DNA of 64,000 nt from Acanthacorydalis orientalis (Eukaryota; Arthropoda; Insecta; Megaloptera; Corydalidae), in NCBI GenBank assembly GCA_034766995.1, contig CM068322.1:7868089-7932088 (forward strand), given 5' to 3'. The translations under genes and the position numbers were made by a program. Under the pieces are notes generated by a model. That model searched no databases and had not been told where the DNA came from. It saw nothing but the letters and a program-made list of their open reading frames with translations. Shown here piece after piece: positions 11,818-23,149 of this stretch; position 1 is the first letter of the stretch; each line of letters starts with the position of its first letter.

Positions 11818-12416
11818 CAAGGGTCGTTTGATAAGTATGGTAAGAAAGCAAATTGAACACCGTTTTTTTTCTTTGAAAAAATCAATTTTATTTCTAAAAA
11901 TAGTTTCCATTGAGGGCTATACACTTGATCCAACGAGTCTGCAAAATACGCATTGACGGTGGTGATGACATCCTCATTTGACGAGAATTTCTTCCTATCG
12001 AGCCAAATTTTCAAGTTTAAGAAGAAAAAGAAGTTGCACAATGCCAAGTCTGGAGAATAGGGTGGATAAGGAATCAATTCGAAGACTAATTCGTGCAATT
12101 TTGTCATCGCGACGGTCGATTGGTTGTCCTGGTGAAAAAGGACTTTTTTTGTGTCAGTTCTTCTTTCAAACTGTCCAATAATGTTGCATAATAGGCTCCT
12201 GTTATCGTTTTTCCCTTCGTTGATCACAATGACTCCTTGGGAATCACCTTTCCAGCCGACAAAACGGTCTTCACCTTCTCGGTGCACTTTCATCAGTCGT
12301 TGCCCACTGCTTTGACTGCTGCTTCGACTCAGGTGTATAGTGGTGGATCCATATTTCATCCACGGTGACGAATCGACGCAAAAATGCCTGCTTGTTTTTT
12401 TCCATTTTTGTGGCAA
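11811..12416 (-). pseudogene. Irritans-like mariner transposase fragment
   Basis: About 200 codons are open without a true start. Visible blocks are the central VDSSPWMKYGSTTI region, HQDN (second Asp intact), SPDLA and KFSSNEDVITTVNAYFADS. The third Asp is lost. Confidence 0.85.
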
Positions 12417-12584
12417 CTACTACAATGCTCGCTTCAAACATCTATAGAACGTGAAGAACGCTTCACTTCTGGCTGAAATTTCACCTATGCTAGTTAGAAA
12501 AGTGACACTTGATACCCGTGACGTTACCAAATGAATGGTGGCGCCATATTATAAAAATTTACCAAACGTATCAAATGACCCTCG
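11818..12584 (-). mobile_element. Internally deleted irritans-like mariner
   Basis: The ends CAAGGGTCGTTTGATAAG and, reverse-complemented, CGAGGGTCATTTGATACG are flanked by TA. The minus strand encodes the middle and C-terminus: VLFHQDNQSTVAMTKLHELV, then PYPPYSPDLALCNFFFF, where the last catalytic Asp is Asn. The N-terminal half is deleted, leaving 767 bp. Confidence 0.88.
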
Positions 12585-13511
12585 TATATTACTAAATATA
12601 TTTTTACTTTGCATTGCGCCATATTTACAACACTGACTGTGTTTTAAGATCGAATACTTAATTATTGGTTAATTTTCTTAATTTTAATGATTTAAATGGG
12701 AAAAAATTATCATTTATATTTTTTTTTCTTTATACATCTAGAATAATTTAGAACTCTGGCTTATTTTATTTCGGTGGCTATATTTTTTATTAGTGCTAAA
12801 TTATCGTGGTTGATGCAAAAATAAATCTTCATTAAACGAATAACAATCATTAGTGAGCCGTGTTTCGTCAATTATGTCATGCTTTCGTTTTAACATGAAT
12901 GTTTACATTATACAGCCCTAGAATGGAATAAAAAGCAAGTCTAATCCAGTAAATGTCGTAATTTACATACAATACTTAGTGATAAGATAAGAAATGAATA
13001 CCTGCTACTCATGTGCAGCTAGGTAAGTTTTTATTAGTGAAATTCGTTTATTGAAAGAATTTCGAACGTATCATATAATTTTTATACAAACGATTTGAAC
13101 ATTTGAACTTAATATATTCTCTGAAATTGAATTCAGTGAATATAAATATATTCTCTGAATTACATATTTTGCATGAATTTATTCATAATTTGCAACTTCA
13201 AATAATTTATTTAATAATATTAGTGTTAATCTATTTAAAAAGTAGCGCAATTTAAGATGTTGTTGTTTAACTGAAACTATAGCATGATAACATACGTCCT
13301 TGCACTAAATAGTTTTTCGTAATCTAAAGAAGGATTCTTATAATTTTGACACCCTTAAGGTGCGTAAATATTTTCATCTGAAGCCATTTTTTCTATTAAA
13401 ATGAAAATATATATATATATTGAAAACTTTGTAAAAGCAAATGTGCGTTTAGTTAACCGTAATATCACATCAACATAAGGCGATGGAGACACTAGTGTTG
13501 TTATCGAATTA

Positions 13512-14799
13512 CGAGGGGGTTTCAAAAAGTTCGTAAAAGTGGCATAGATGGCGTTGGGGAGACTTAAAAGTATTTTTTTCTTGAAATGGCATCCTTGTTT
13601 ATCGGCCTGTAGAAATTTTAACGCAAAACGTGTCTTAGTTTAGTTTTGACAGCAATTTTAATAAGACGTGTTTGACTATTTTTGTGAAATGGATAAATTG
13701 GATCATAGTGCGGCTATTGAATTTTTAGTTTTGAATTGTATGAATGCTGCTCAAATTTTTGAAAAGATACGTAGTGTGTATGGGTGACCCTCCCCCAGCG
13801 TATGTGACAGTGACAAAATGGGCTATTGAATTTAGAAGGGGTAGAACATCCATCGAAGGTGACCCCTGCAATGGCAGGCCTTCAACGTTAGTTACTGTAG
13901 AAAATGTTGATAAAGTGCACGATACGGTGTTGCGTGACCAGCGAGTGAAGGTGCACAAAATAGCAGAGGCTTTGGGAATATGGACTGGCAGCGTACATTC
14001 CATTTTAACTGAAAATTTGGGCATGTCAAAAATATCGGCGAGATGGGTGCCGTGAATGCTCACTGTGGACCAAAGACGGACACGATACAAAATTTCAAAG
14101 GATTGCTTAGCCATGATGCAGCGTAATAAAAAGGATTTTTTGTGTCGATTTGTGGCCACTGATGAGACTTGAATTCATTAACACATACCAGAGTGCAGAG
14201 ATCAATCGGAACAGTAGACTAAGGGAGGAGATAGGACACCAAAGAAGTTTAAAGCCGGTCCATCAGCAAGTAAAATCATGGCTCAGTTTTTTTTGAGATA
14301 CGCAGTGAATTTTATTGATAGATTGTTTGAAAAAGGGAATTAAAATCAACAGCGCTTATTGCTGTAGCATTTTGGACAAGTTACAAACCGAATTGATGAA
14401 AAACGACCCAGAACATAATCCAAAAAAATCATATTTCATCACGACAACGCTCCAAGTCATTCATCGATACAAACAACCGCCAAAATTCATTCTTTTAGCT
14501 TCGAATTGGTTCCTTATGCCCCATATTTATCAGGTCTGGTCCTCTCCAGCTTCCATCTCTCTCGGCAACTGAAAACATTCCTTGCTGGAAACGGATTTAA
14601 CATAGATGAAGAGGTAATAGTCGAAATAGACGCCTATTTTGAAGAGCTTGAGAAATCGCATTTTAATACTTGCATAATGGCACTAGCAACGTTGAAATGT
14701 ATTAACATTAAGAGAGATTATGTTGAAGAATAAAAATAATTTTATTGCCCTAACTGTTATCTTTGTATTCACTTCTACGAACTCTTTGAAACCCCCTTG
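13512..14799 (+). mobile_element. Full-length irritans-like mariner, inactive
   Basis: The inverted ends CGAGGGGGTTTCAAAAAGTT and CAAGGGGGTTTCAAAGAGTT (reverse-complemented right end) are flanked by TA. It is 1,288 bp long. The transposase starts at 13689 (MDKLDHSAAIEFLVLNCMNA), shifts frame near 13784, and continues WAIEFRRGRTSIEGDP, VHKIAEALGIWTGSVHSILT and HHDNAPSH to DYVEE-stop at ~14733. The last catalytic Asp (PSDFHLF) is replaced in SSFHLS. Confidence 0.93.
13744..14055 (+). pseudogene. Irritans-like mariner transposase, DNA-binding region
   Basis: The frame covers the two helix-turn-helix motifs: EFRRGRTSIEGDPCNGRPST and VHKIAEALGIWTGSVHSILT, ending at a stop right after SARWVP. The stop lies where the family continues with the linker motif. 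Confidence 0.9.
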
Positions 14800-16559
14800 T
14801 AATATAAGACTTTTTAGTATTATATTGTGTGATATTTGGTTACACCTCGAACTATTCTTTTCCTATTATTCGAGTAAATGTCTACTCCATTATAACAATT
14901 ATTTTTCAACGAAATTTCCTCAGTGATGGACCTTTATTTTTATTTTGTTCATAAACTCGTTACAGACAGTGGTCTTCCTGTATAATTTGTTTGATCTGTA
15001 AAGGTTTTATAAAATATTTTGAAAACAAACATCTAAATTCAAAGTGAGTGTATTAAATCTTAACCACTGCTGACTTTTAATTCATCTCCGATTTTAATGT
15101 GATTTTATTTCATTCATTTTCATCTAACTGATGTCGTATACGTTTGATTTTTGGTACTTTTGGTACAGAAATGTTGGCTTTAGGGAGTGACACAATTCTT
15201 AAAAAGAAAAAAATGTTATTGGGATTCATATCAAAAAATCTGAAGATGATAGCATCGCCACCAAAATGCGCATGAATTACAATTAAAAAATGGCCGGTAA
15301 TCAGTTATTGAACGTTTTAATCAGAATTTTTTTGTGATTTGTGAAAATTAAAGTTGTAAAAATTGAAATAAAAAAAATATATTTATACATACATATACGT
15401 ACATGCATACAAGTAAATTTTCAGTGCTTAGGAAATGTGAGAACGATTTTACAATGTCGAAATTGTAAATGAAATCGAACGATTAGACTTCGTTAGACGC
15501 AACATTGATTTAATGCGAGAATCAACGTGCATAATTGAAGAACAAATTGAGTTTGAAAACCGTACTGTGTTCGTAAGAATATTTCTGAAATGTTAAAAGC
15601 GAAACCAGTTCTGTCATGTTATCAGAATATTATCTTGTTATGGTACACATTAATACTGACCTGTGTGGTCGACTTGAAGACGGCGTATCAGATAAAACGA
15701 CCTATTGCTTTTGTTACGATTCTCTTCAGTCTAGCACACGGCTCTGATTTGATGAAAAAATCTTACCGAAGTCGTCTTGTATTAAATCAACTGCTGCTTA
15801 ATAAGAATGACTGACGTATTATAATATCGATGATTGTTTCAATTTTTTTCTATTAAAATCTTTCGATCACATTGTCATTGCATTGAATTAAAAATCGGGT
15901 CTATCTGAACTGGAGTAGAAGTGTTTTAAATGAAGATTAAACTGAATTTTATTGAATTATTATATGAGTGGCTTCATCTCGTATAATTTACGTGACATTT
16001 GAAAAAAAAATGTATGTATAATATACGGAAGAGAGAGGTAAGACAAATACACGAATTCTGAATGTCGGATACAGTCTGTTCAGAAATTTTCCAGAGTTAT
16101 TTAAAAATGTACATTTTTAATAATTATTTTTATTATACATCATTCAAAATACATTTTTTTGTAGTCATTTATATATTATGACGAAATAAGACTTTTCAAA
16201 GCGTTATTGCACTGGAAATTCCTAATCAAATAAATTATTTTTTGATAGAACAACTGTGTATAAATCAAAATTTTAATTTTCAATTTCATTCTATTAAATC
16301 TTATATTTCATATGTAGCGATTCAATTCATTTTATACGCAATATTCATTTTCTATTTAATTTTATTAACTCATTTAAACCAGAAACTTAGGGTTCCATAA
16401 GGTCAGAATTTTTAAGCAAAAAATCACTGCATAAAAGTCACGAGTTTGTTTTCAATAGTTTCAGATTAAATTAATTATGAAGGACATATTTTTATAACAA
16501 TATAAAATGCAAAAAAGTAAGATTCAATTCGAGTAATGATGAGACTGCGTATGCGCAAC
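14800..16559. other. Non-coding stretch
   Basis: AT-rich DNA without recognisable coding or repeats; the 74-codon frame at 15590-15814 has no family resemblance. Confidence 0.45.
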
Positions 16560-16960
16560 AACTTTAATTGGTTCATGTGCTAGCCGTCATTTCACAATTG
16601 TCTATTGAATTTTCAGAAGTCTCATCGATAGTGATTTATGATATTGTGACAGAAGAGCTAGGCTGCAAAAAAACGATAACGCGCAGCTCGAACTGTTCAA
16701 ATGTAGCAAAACTGGATGGGGAATTTTTGACGATCCACACTTTACAGTCCCGATCTCGCGCTTAACAATTACCATCTGTTCTTACATCTAAAGAAATAAT
16801 TTGTATTTCAACGTTTTAAAAATGACGAAGAACTGAAGACAGGCATTACTAATTGGTTCAAGTCGCAGGCGGTAGATTTCCTCGACATAGGAATAAGGAA
16901 ACTGGTGCCGCGATACCAAAAATGCGTGGAAGTCAATGGTGACTTTGTGAAAAATTAATT
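16560..16960 (+). mobile_element. Heavily deleted mariner remnant of another subfamily
   Basis: It reads VSSIVIYDIVTEELGCKK (helix-turn-helix part), then after a deletion and frameshift YSPDLALNNYHLFLHLKK (last catalytic region, Asp to Asn) and FKNDEELKTGITNWFKSQAV to VEVNGDFVKN-stop. The ends were not resolved. Confidence 0.7.
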
Positions 16961-17048
16961 TACATAGGTAAAAATGTCTTTTGCCTGAAATAAATCATTT
17001 TTATCATTGATGTTTTTTTCTTAATTGCTGAACGGATCTCACTTAAAA

Positions 17049-17088
17049 ACGCGTCTATATATATATATATATATATATATAGACGCGT
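17049..17088. repeat. Perfect 40-bp palindrome with (TA)13 core
   Basis: ACGCGTC, 26 bp of TA, GACGCGT: both arms match exactly. It lies seven bases left of mariner 2. Confidence 0.95.
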
Positions 17089-17172
17089 ATATATATTGGG
17101 TGTTGGAATTAATTCGTAGCGTTTTCTTCATGAAAAAAGATTGTTTATTTTAAATGAAATTGAAAAAACATA

Positions 17173-17481
17173 TCATTCAAAGTATTGTCCATCATTAGCT
17201 ACTACTGTTTGCCATCTTTCGGGCAGGAGACGAATACCACGTCGGAAGAATGCCTCGTCTTTAGATGCAATCCACGAATCGACCCATTTTTTGTAATCTT
17301 CATACGAAGTGAGCTTCTGCCCAGACAGGCCATGACTCATCGATCGAAACAAGTGGTAATCGGAAGGACCAGTATGTGGAGAATACGGCGGATGGGGTAG
17401 GACTTCCCATTTGAGCGTTTCCAAGTATGTTCTGATCGGTTTTGCGACGTGCGGACGAGCATTGTTGTGCTGCAAAATCAC
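17173..17481 (-). pseudogene. Mariner 2 transposase, C-terminal part
   Basis: Open for 102 codons, ILQHNNARPHVAKPIRTYLE to the terminal NDGQYFE. HNN replaces the catalytic HDN, and PYSPHTGPSDYHLF keeps the last Asp. The normal start lies upstream in another frame. Confidence 0.9.
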
Positions 17482-18015
17482 TTTGTCGTGTCTTTCAAAG
17501 TATTCCGGTCGTTTTTCCTTCTATACACGGCTCGAGCGCATCGATTATAGTCGGTAGCGATCCCCAGTGATGGTTTCATTCGGTTCGAGCAGCTCATAGT
17601 AGATCACACCCTTATGATCCCACCAAATACAGAGCATGAGCTGGGATTCATGGATATTTGGCTTCGCCACTGGTGTTGATGGTTGGCCGGGCTTAACCCA
17701 TGACTTTCTGCGCTTGGGATTGTCGTAATTGATCCACTTTTCATCGCCCGTGACAATTCAATGCAAAAATCTCTTACTTTTTACCCGTTGAAGCAGCAGT
17801 TCACACATAGAAAAACGCCTTTCAACGTCCTTCGGTTTCAATTCATATGGGACCCAATTTCATTGCTTTTGGATCATTCCCATGGCTTTAAGGCGTTTTC
17901 CTACCGTTGACAAGCCAACTCCCAACGATTCAGACAATTCTTGAAGTGTTTGATATGGGTCTTCATTAAGCAATACCTCCAATTCTTCATCGTCGAACTT
18001 TTTCAGCTGTTCAGG

Positions 18016-18210
18016 TCATTCCTTGTCTTCCAAGTCGAAATCACCACTTTTAAATCCGGAAAACCACTTCCGACACGTTTGCTCAACTAGAGAATGGTCA
18101 CCATAAACGTCCACTAAAATACAATGACTTTCGGCAGCACTTTTTTTCATGTTAAAGTAATGAAGTAAAACTCCCCGCAAAAGCAATTTATCCGACACGA
18201 AATTCGACAT
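18016..18210 (-). pseudogene. Mariner 2 transposase, N-terminal part
   Basis: MSNFVSDKLLLRGVLLHYFN, then ESHCILVDVYGD and CRKWFSGFKSGDFDLEDKE before a stop. This is the first helix-turn-helix region of a mariner transposase, closely matching element 1. Confidence 0.9.
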
Positions 18211-18379
18211 ATTCGATAAGGTACAAAGTGTTGTTATTTACGCTTCAGCCACATGACATGTACTGAAAGTGACGCCTAAGAAGAGCTGTTTTACGGGGAA
18301 TATTTGGTTAAAGGCAACATTGGAAGAATGTACTACCTACTTCATCTCTTGTAAAACGCTACGAAATAAATTCCAACAC

Positions 18380-18382
<3 letters not shown>

Positions 18383-18421
<39 letters not shown>
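18383..18421. repeat. (TA)n microsatellite
   Basis: Array between mariner 2 and the hAT flank, matching the array at 2058-2114. Confidence 0.93.
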
Positions 18422-18424
<3 letters not shown>

Positions 18425-18464
18425 CAATAAGGGATAAATTCATGGTCAGTACTTCACTCTAAAT

Positions 18465-18595
18465 CAGTGGTGTCAAACTGATATATGAACATGGGCCACC
18501 AAATTCAATTTAAAAAAAATGGGCCACCAAAATCATTTCAATTTTACATTTATTTTGTCTTAAATGGATTTATAAAAATTAAAAAAATTACATGA
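18465..18595. mobile_element. Truncated second copy of the same hAT
   Basis: It begins CAGTGGTGTCAAACTGATAT after the same CTCTAAAT flank. It lacks ~60 bp found in the first copy and stops after AAAAATTACAT, where a different mariner begins. The shared flank shows that this is a duplicated segment, not a new insertion. Confidence 0.85.
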
Positions 18596-18599
18596 TTTT

Positions 18600-19249
18600 A
18601 TGAAGATAGACTTTGTCATCTTGTCCTAAAAATGGATCACACACACCTTACCAATGAGATATTTGAACCTTTATCTCAGGATCATAACCGTACACCCAAG
18701 TCTCATCTCCAGTAATGATACTTCTCAAAACGTCTGGATCTAAAGGGGCACGATCACGCAACTTCGGGGAAATTGAGAAACAATGTTCCTTTTGTTCGAG
18801 CATCAAAACGCATGGATATAATTATTCGCTCATTCGCTTCATGTTCAAACTTTAAAATACTTTGAACCGAACCATGAGATATGTTCAGATCCTTAGAAAT
18901 TTCCTGAATAGTCAGTCGCTTTTTTGATCGAACAATTTCAGTGAGTTTTTCAACGTATTAGTCGGTTTTTGTTGTTGAAGGGTATGCCGATCTTTCTTCA
19001 TTCCCAACCGGCGTACAGTCATTTTGAAATAGCTCGAAAAATTTGTAAATCGTTTTAAGAGTCACTGCAACATCTCTCTAAATGAACACTAATATTTTGT
19101 AGGTTTCTTTGGCATTTTTCTGAAGTTTGAAATAAAATTTAATGTTTATGTGTTGTTCATGATCCATTTTTACAAGATCCTACTTCAATATTAACTGATT
19201 GAACAGAACAAATTGACTTGTTACATATTGTAAGGAGGGTTCACTCCTC

Positions 19250-19250
<1 letters not shown>
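18600..19250 (-). mobile_element. 5' half of a different mariner (transposase N-terminus, minus strand)
   Basis: Read on the minus strand from ~19160: MDHEQHINIKFYFKLQKNAK, then a stop, then KTIYKFFELFQND, and near 18650-18740 TGDETWVYGYDPEIKVQISH, the first catalytic block of a mariner of the type common in insects as SETMAR-like sequences. The C-terminal half is missing at the hAT junction. The right end CGAGGAGTG... abuts TA of a microsatellite. Confidence 0.8.

Positions 19251-19315
<65 letters not shown>
19251..19315. repeat. (TA)n microsatellite
   Basis: Abuts the right end of the mariner fragment ending at 19250. Confidence 0.96.
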
Positions 19316-19317
<2 letters not shown>

Positions 19318-19797
19318 TACAAACATTGTTCTAAACCACAATTTAAGAAGCAGATGTAATTAAAGTGTCCTTCTCATTATTAAAAATAAAGAATCCAGTT
19401 TCAAAACCGCAGTAGCCGAATTCATTTCGAATTCGATCGTCGATTGCATTCACTATGTGAACGAACTCTGAGGAATGACTATTATTAACACAGTATATTA
19501 ATAATTTTATCTGCTGTTTATCTTCTGACGATTACACTTCGGAATTATCATTCAGTTGACAAATACATTTCGTGATAACTGTAGGCGAGATATGTGTGCC
19601 CGTCGTTATCGCTCGCACGTAGATAATGCGATTATTATTAACACTTGAGCTTGTTTACTACGTAGGCTCACACACACACACACATCATCAGCTTTGATTA
19701 TCGAGGACTGCATACAGACCTGCCCTCTCTCTGTATTTCTCGAGATCTTGCAGTTTGATAGATGCGTTTCGAATTCGTTGCACAGTCACATGACACA

Positions 19798-19802
<5 letters not shown>

Positions 19803-19862
<60 letters not shown>
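19803..19862. repeat. (TA)n microsatellite
   Basis: A pure 60-bp TA array; the Tyr-Ile open frames across it are not genes. Confidence 0.96.
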
Positions 19863-19867
<5 letters not shown>

Positions 19868-20181
19868 TGTGGTTTTTCTGTCACTATAGAAAAAAGGCAC
19901 ATATACTCATCATTTAATATCTTGAACAAAATATGAATGTGGTTGCAGAGGTTCGATCACATGTTCGAAATTACAGCAGTAGGTGAATTTGGTTGAATAA
20001 TGTTTAATTTTTTCACTATTAAAATAAAATCATGAAAGTCCAAACATTCTCCAGATATTGTATCGATATTCTGAAATTCCCAATCTAAAAATATCTCACA
20101 ATACAACACTAAAATCTTAAAGATCAGTTTCATTGTTTAGTTTACTGGTTTATTTTATCATTTTACTGTATATATACATAC

Positions 20182-20233
<52 letters not shown>
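20182..20233. repeat. (TA)n microsatellite
   Basis: TA array with one ACATACG interruption near its start. Confidence 0.94.
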
Positions 20234-20237
<4 letters not shown>

Positions 20238-21231
20238 CCACTTTACTGATTTCAGAAAAATGTAGCCAACCATTCATTCCGTTGATCATTTGACTTGTTA
20301 ATTTCTCTCATTAGAGTAGCCTATCTTTTTTGGTTACTTCTGCACTAATTATGAGGCTAAATGCCCCTGTAGATTTTATAAAAATCATAATAAACTAAGA
20401 ACTCTTACATACATATATTTCTGGTATAGTGTTTTAACCCTTTTGTATGCTATGGACGCATATATACGTCTGTCGAAAGTTGTCGGCGTGGACTGTAGAC
20501 GAACATATGCGTCTGGTAAATGCTATCTGCGGGGACTACGGACGAATATATGCGTTTATGGTGTTGTTTCTATATTATACACACGACAAAAATAAAAGTT
20601 ATTATTGATTGAGATGGACACATATACTAACGTTTCTTAGCAACGATAATAAACAGAAGTTCACAAAAGAAAATCCGTTGTACGCTCAAAACATAAGAAA
20701 AGGAGTGATCCATGATACGAATGTAAAAAATGCGACTTCGGATTGTGCATTGATAATTGTTTTGATCTTTATCACGCTCAAATGAATTATTAATTTTAAT
20801 GATTAATTCTAATTTTCACGTGATGGCATTTTTTAAACTTTAATGTATTTTTTAAAAAAATATATGTTTGAGAAAAATTAAAATATGTTATATAATGTAG
20901 TATGTAAATTAGTAGTATAATGTTAAAGCAGGAGTATTCAATCTTTTGGCTTCCCTGGGCCACATTGAAAGAATAAGAATTGTCTTGAACCACACATAAA
21001 ATACACTCACACTAACGATAGCTGATGAGCAAAAAAAAGGTATTGGCATAATTTTCGTGATTACGTCACCACAGATAAGCAAAAAAAGTATTCGCATGAT
21101 AATCCTAATTATACGCCGCCCCGTTCGGAGGGTCTTTTAAAATCGTCGAGCAAGTCACAAGTTTGCGATCACTTATAAATAAAAAGTGCATGTCTAAGTA
21201 ATATAACTTCATTATTTTTTTATACTTTTTA

Positions 21232-21757
21232 TTATAAAAGGGAAAAAAAGAGGGCGACATAAAACCAGTGGGATATTTGACATTGTTTTTGAGAATCGAA
21301 TGCATCACTGTCTGGTTCGATGGAAGTAGATGCAATTCTCAGTGAATTCTCAAGGTGATCATCAGATATTTCGGTTCTAATTTTACTCTTCGTGTACTTC
21401 ATCGTTGAAAATAGTTGCTTACAAATAAATATAGGTGTTGTCAAAAAACGATGGCATGAATAAGGCGTGATTTTGAAGCGAGGGATATTTACCTGGGAAG
21501 GTAGATCTTATAAAAATCCAGTAAAGGAACATGATGAAAATTTTCTTTAAATTGAATGTCAGATTACAGCCAATGCATTCTATTTGAAAATTGGCAGGTA
21601 ACATATTAATGTCGATTGAAAATGGAATCGCAGATATACCAAAATATTGATTATTTTTCCGGAAATCTTGAAACCTGTTTTCAAATTCTTGTATCAAATC
21701 GAAAAGCAAGGCTGTATATTTTTCGCTGTTCACAGGACCGTGTTTAGTCAACATCAA
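21232..21757 (-). pseudogene. hAT transposase C-terminal region in two frames
   Basis: The first piece has YTALLFDLIQEFENRFQDFR and PFSIDINMLPANFQIECIGC. After a frameshift the second has ICKQLFSTMKYTKSKIRTEI, then SDDHLENSLRIASTSIEPD, the hAT dimerisation domain. Confidence 0.87.
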
Positions 21758-21791
21758 AATGCATATAATTGTTTGCCTTACTTTGAGTTTA

Positions 21792-22019
21792 CTATAATTT
21801 CACTTTCATTTGGAACGCTGTTATAGTTTGAAACATTGTATGGATAAGTTGGTTTTCACCTTGAAGACACATGTTTAACTCATTTAAATGACCTGTCAAA
21901 TCCACTAAAAATGCTAAATCTGTAAGCCAGTTTTCATTGTCTAGTTCTGGCACAAATTTAATTTTTGATACCATACATGACTTGATTTCATGTCGCAAAT
22001 CATAAAATATTTTCAACAT
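21792..22019 (-). pseudogene. hAT transposase fragment, central
   Basis: FYDLRHEIKSCMVSKIKFVP, then ELDNENWLTDLAFLVDLTGH and LNELNMCLQGENQLIHTMF. This is a hallmark block of GTF2IRD2-like hAT transposases. Confidence 0.88.
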
Positions 22020-23149
22020 TTTGCCTCGACTTAGCCGAAAAAAAATCTTACTTCTGAAAAGTAGATGATGTCGCCATAGTCAGCATCTATACTTTTAAAG
22101 AATTCCTGGAATTGGTGATGGTTAAATATCCCTTGACTGTTATGAAAATCACAGCCAAAATCTCAATGTTTTAGATAAGTTTACGATTTTGTGTTGGGCC
22201 GCATTCATAGCCGTCCTAGACCGGATTCTGCCCCCGGCCACGGATTGAACAAACCTGATATAAAAAATGAAATAAAATAATAATTTACTTGTGTAATTAA
22301 GTTGTATAATTAATCGGCACCTCAATAGAGTATACAGTATACGAAAAATTCTTTTCATAGTGATCGAAACTACGAACTACGTACCGTAAACGCAGAGCGT
22401 TTAAATCTCGAGCGCTCCGCAGCCAAAGAGTTAACAATCCGGTCAGTCACACTGACTTATCATAGAAGTTAAATTATATACAGCCCTGTAGCACTGTATC
22501 ATATCCATAATATGTATTAACTGATAATAAATGTATAACTTAGTATATTTTTACCAGGAAGAAGAGAGAGCAAAATATACTATACATTTTTTTCTATTCC
22601 GTTTAGGCTGTACACAGTTTTTAATTATAAAAGACATTACCGCAGATTTTCATTATTAAGTACAGTTGTATTTTTTATGTAATATTTATGTAAAAATCAT
22701 TATATGCAAGAAGAAAATAAAAAAATATAGCGTGACATATATAAATTATTTTCTTAACACTAGGTTTACGGCGATTTTTGTATACCTATCTCTACGGACA
22801 CGCGTCAATTTGACTCATGAACGAAATCATGCACTTTCTTTAAAAAACAACTTACAAAGCAACATAATTATACACTATTAACTTATAAATGAAACCATGA
22901 GATATATATTTATATTAAATGTATAATATTCAACATTGTTTTAGTATTAACATTATTTTAATATTCAACATTCATTCCGCGCATCTTTTACACATATACT
23001 CAATCCGCCTATTTCAAATTTCTTCCAAATCGTTCCATCGACCGCAATTTCTGTATCACAGACTGAATCCAAATTTCAATCCAATAACAATTGGGAATCA
23101 CGACTAACGCTCTTCAAATCGTTAATATGTACTGTGTTACTATACGCCG

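Larger units (their letters stand above)
17096..18383 (-). mobile_element. Mariner element 2, same family as element 1
   Basis: The ends match element 1 (TTGGGTGTTGGAATTAATTC at left). Its 1,288 bp are flanked by TA within (TA)n. Coding is on the minus strand: N-terminus at 18210 (MSNFVSDKLLLRGVLLHYFN), then broken, C-terminus at 17173-17481. Here the third catalytic Asp is kept (PSDYHLF) but the second is Asn (ILQHNNARPHV), so this copy is also dead, by a different lesion from element 1. The right flank, including the start of a hAT, is shared with element 1. Confidence 0.93.
20929..22257 (-). mobile_element. Charlie-type hAT element with broken transposase
   Basis: The left end is CAGGAGTATTCAATCTTTTG...GGGCCACATTGAAAGAA and the right end reads GTGTTGGGCCGCATTC... 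to GATTGAACAAACCTG. The minus strand has three transposase pieces (21792-22019, 21419-21757, 21232-21444), all of the GTF2IRD2/Charlie-like hAT type. I found no clean 8-bp target duplication. Confidence 0.88.
20435..22436 (+). mobile_element. Degenerate piggyBac element interrupted by a hAT
   Basis: The left end TTAACCCTTTTGTATGCTAT and the right end (reverse complement) TTAACTCTTTGGCTGCGGAG are imperfect inverted repeats beginning with TTAA. At ~20680-20788 the + strand reads SVVRSKHKKRSDP, stop, YECKKCDFGLCIDNCFDLYH..., the Cys-rich C-terminal finger of a piggyBac transposase. Most of the transposase is missing. A hAT (20929-22257) lies inside. Confidence 0.65.

Noticed and set aside
19688..19936. 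Tyr-Ile repeat open frames on both strands (also at 49905, 52831, 60202, 61631 and 61907)
   Set aside because: They are translations of (TA)n microsatellites, not proteins.
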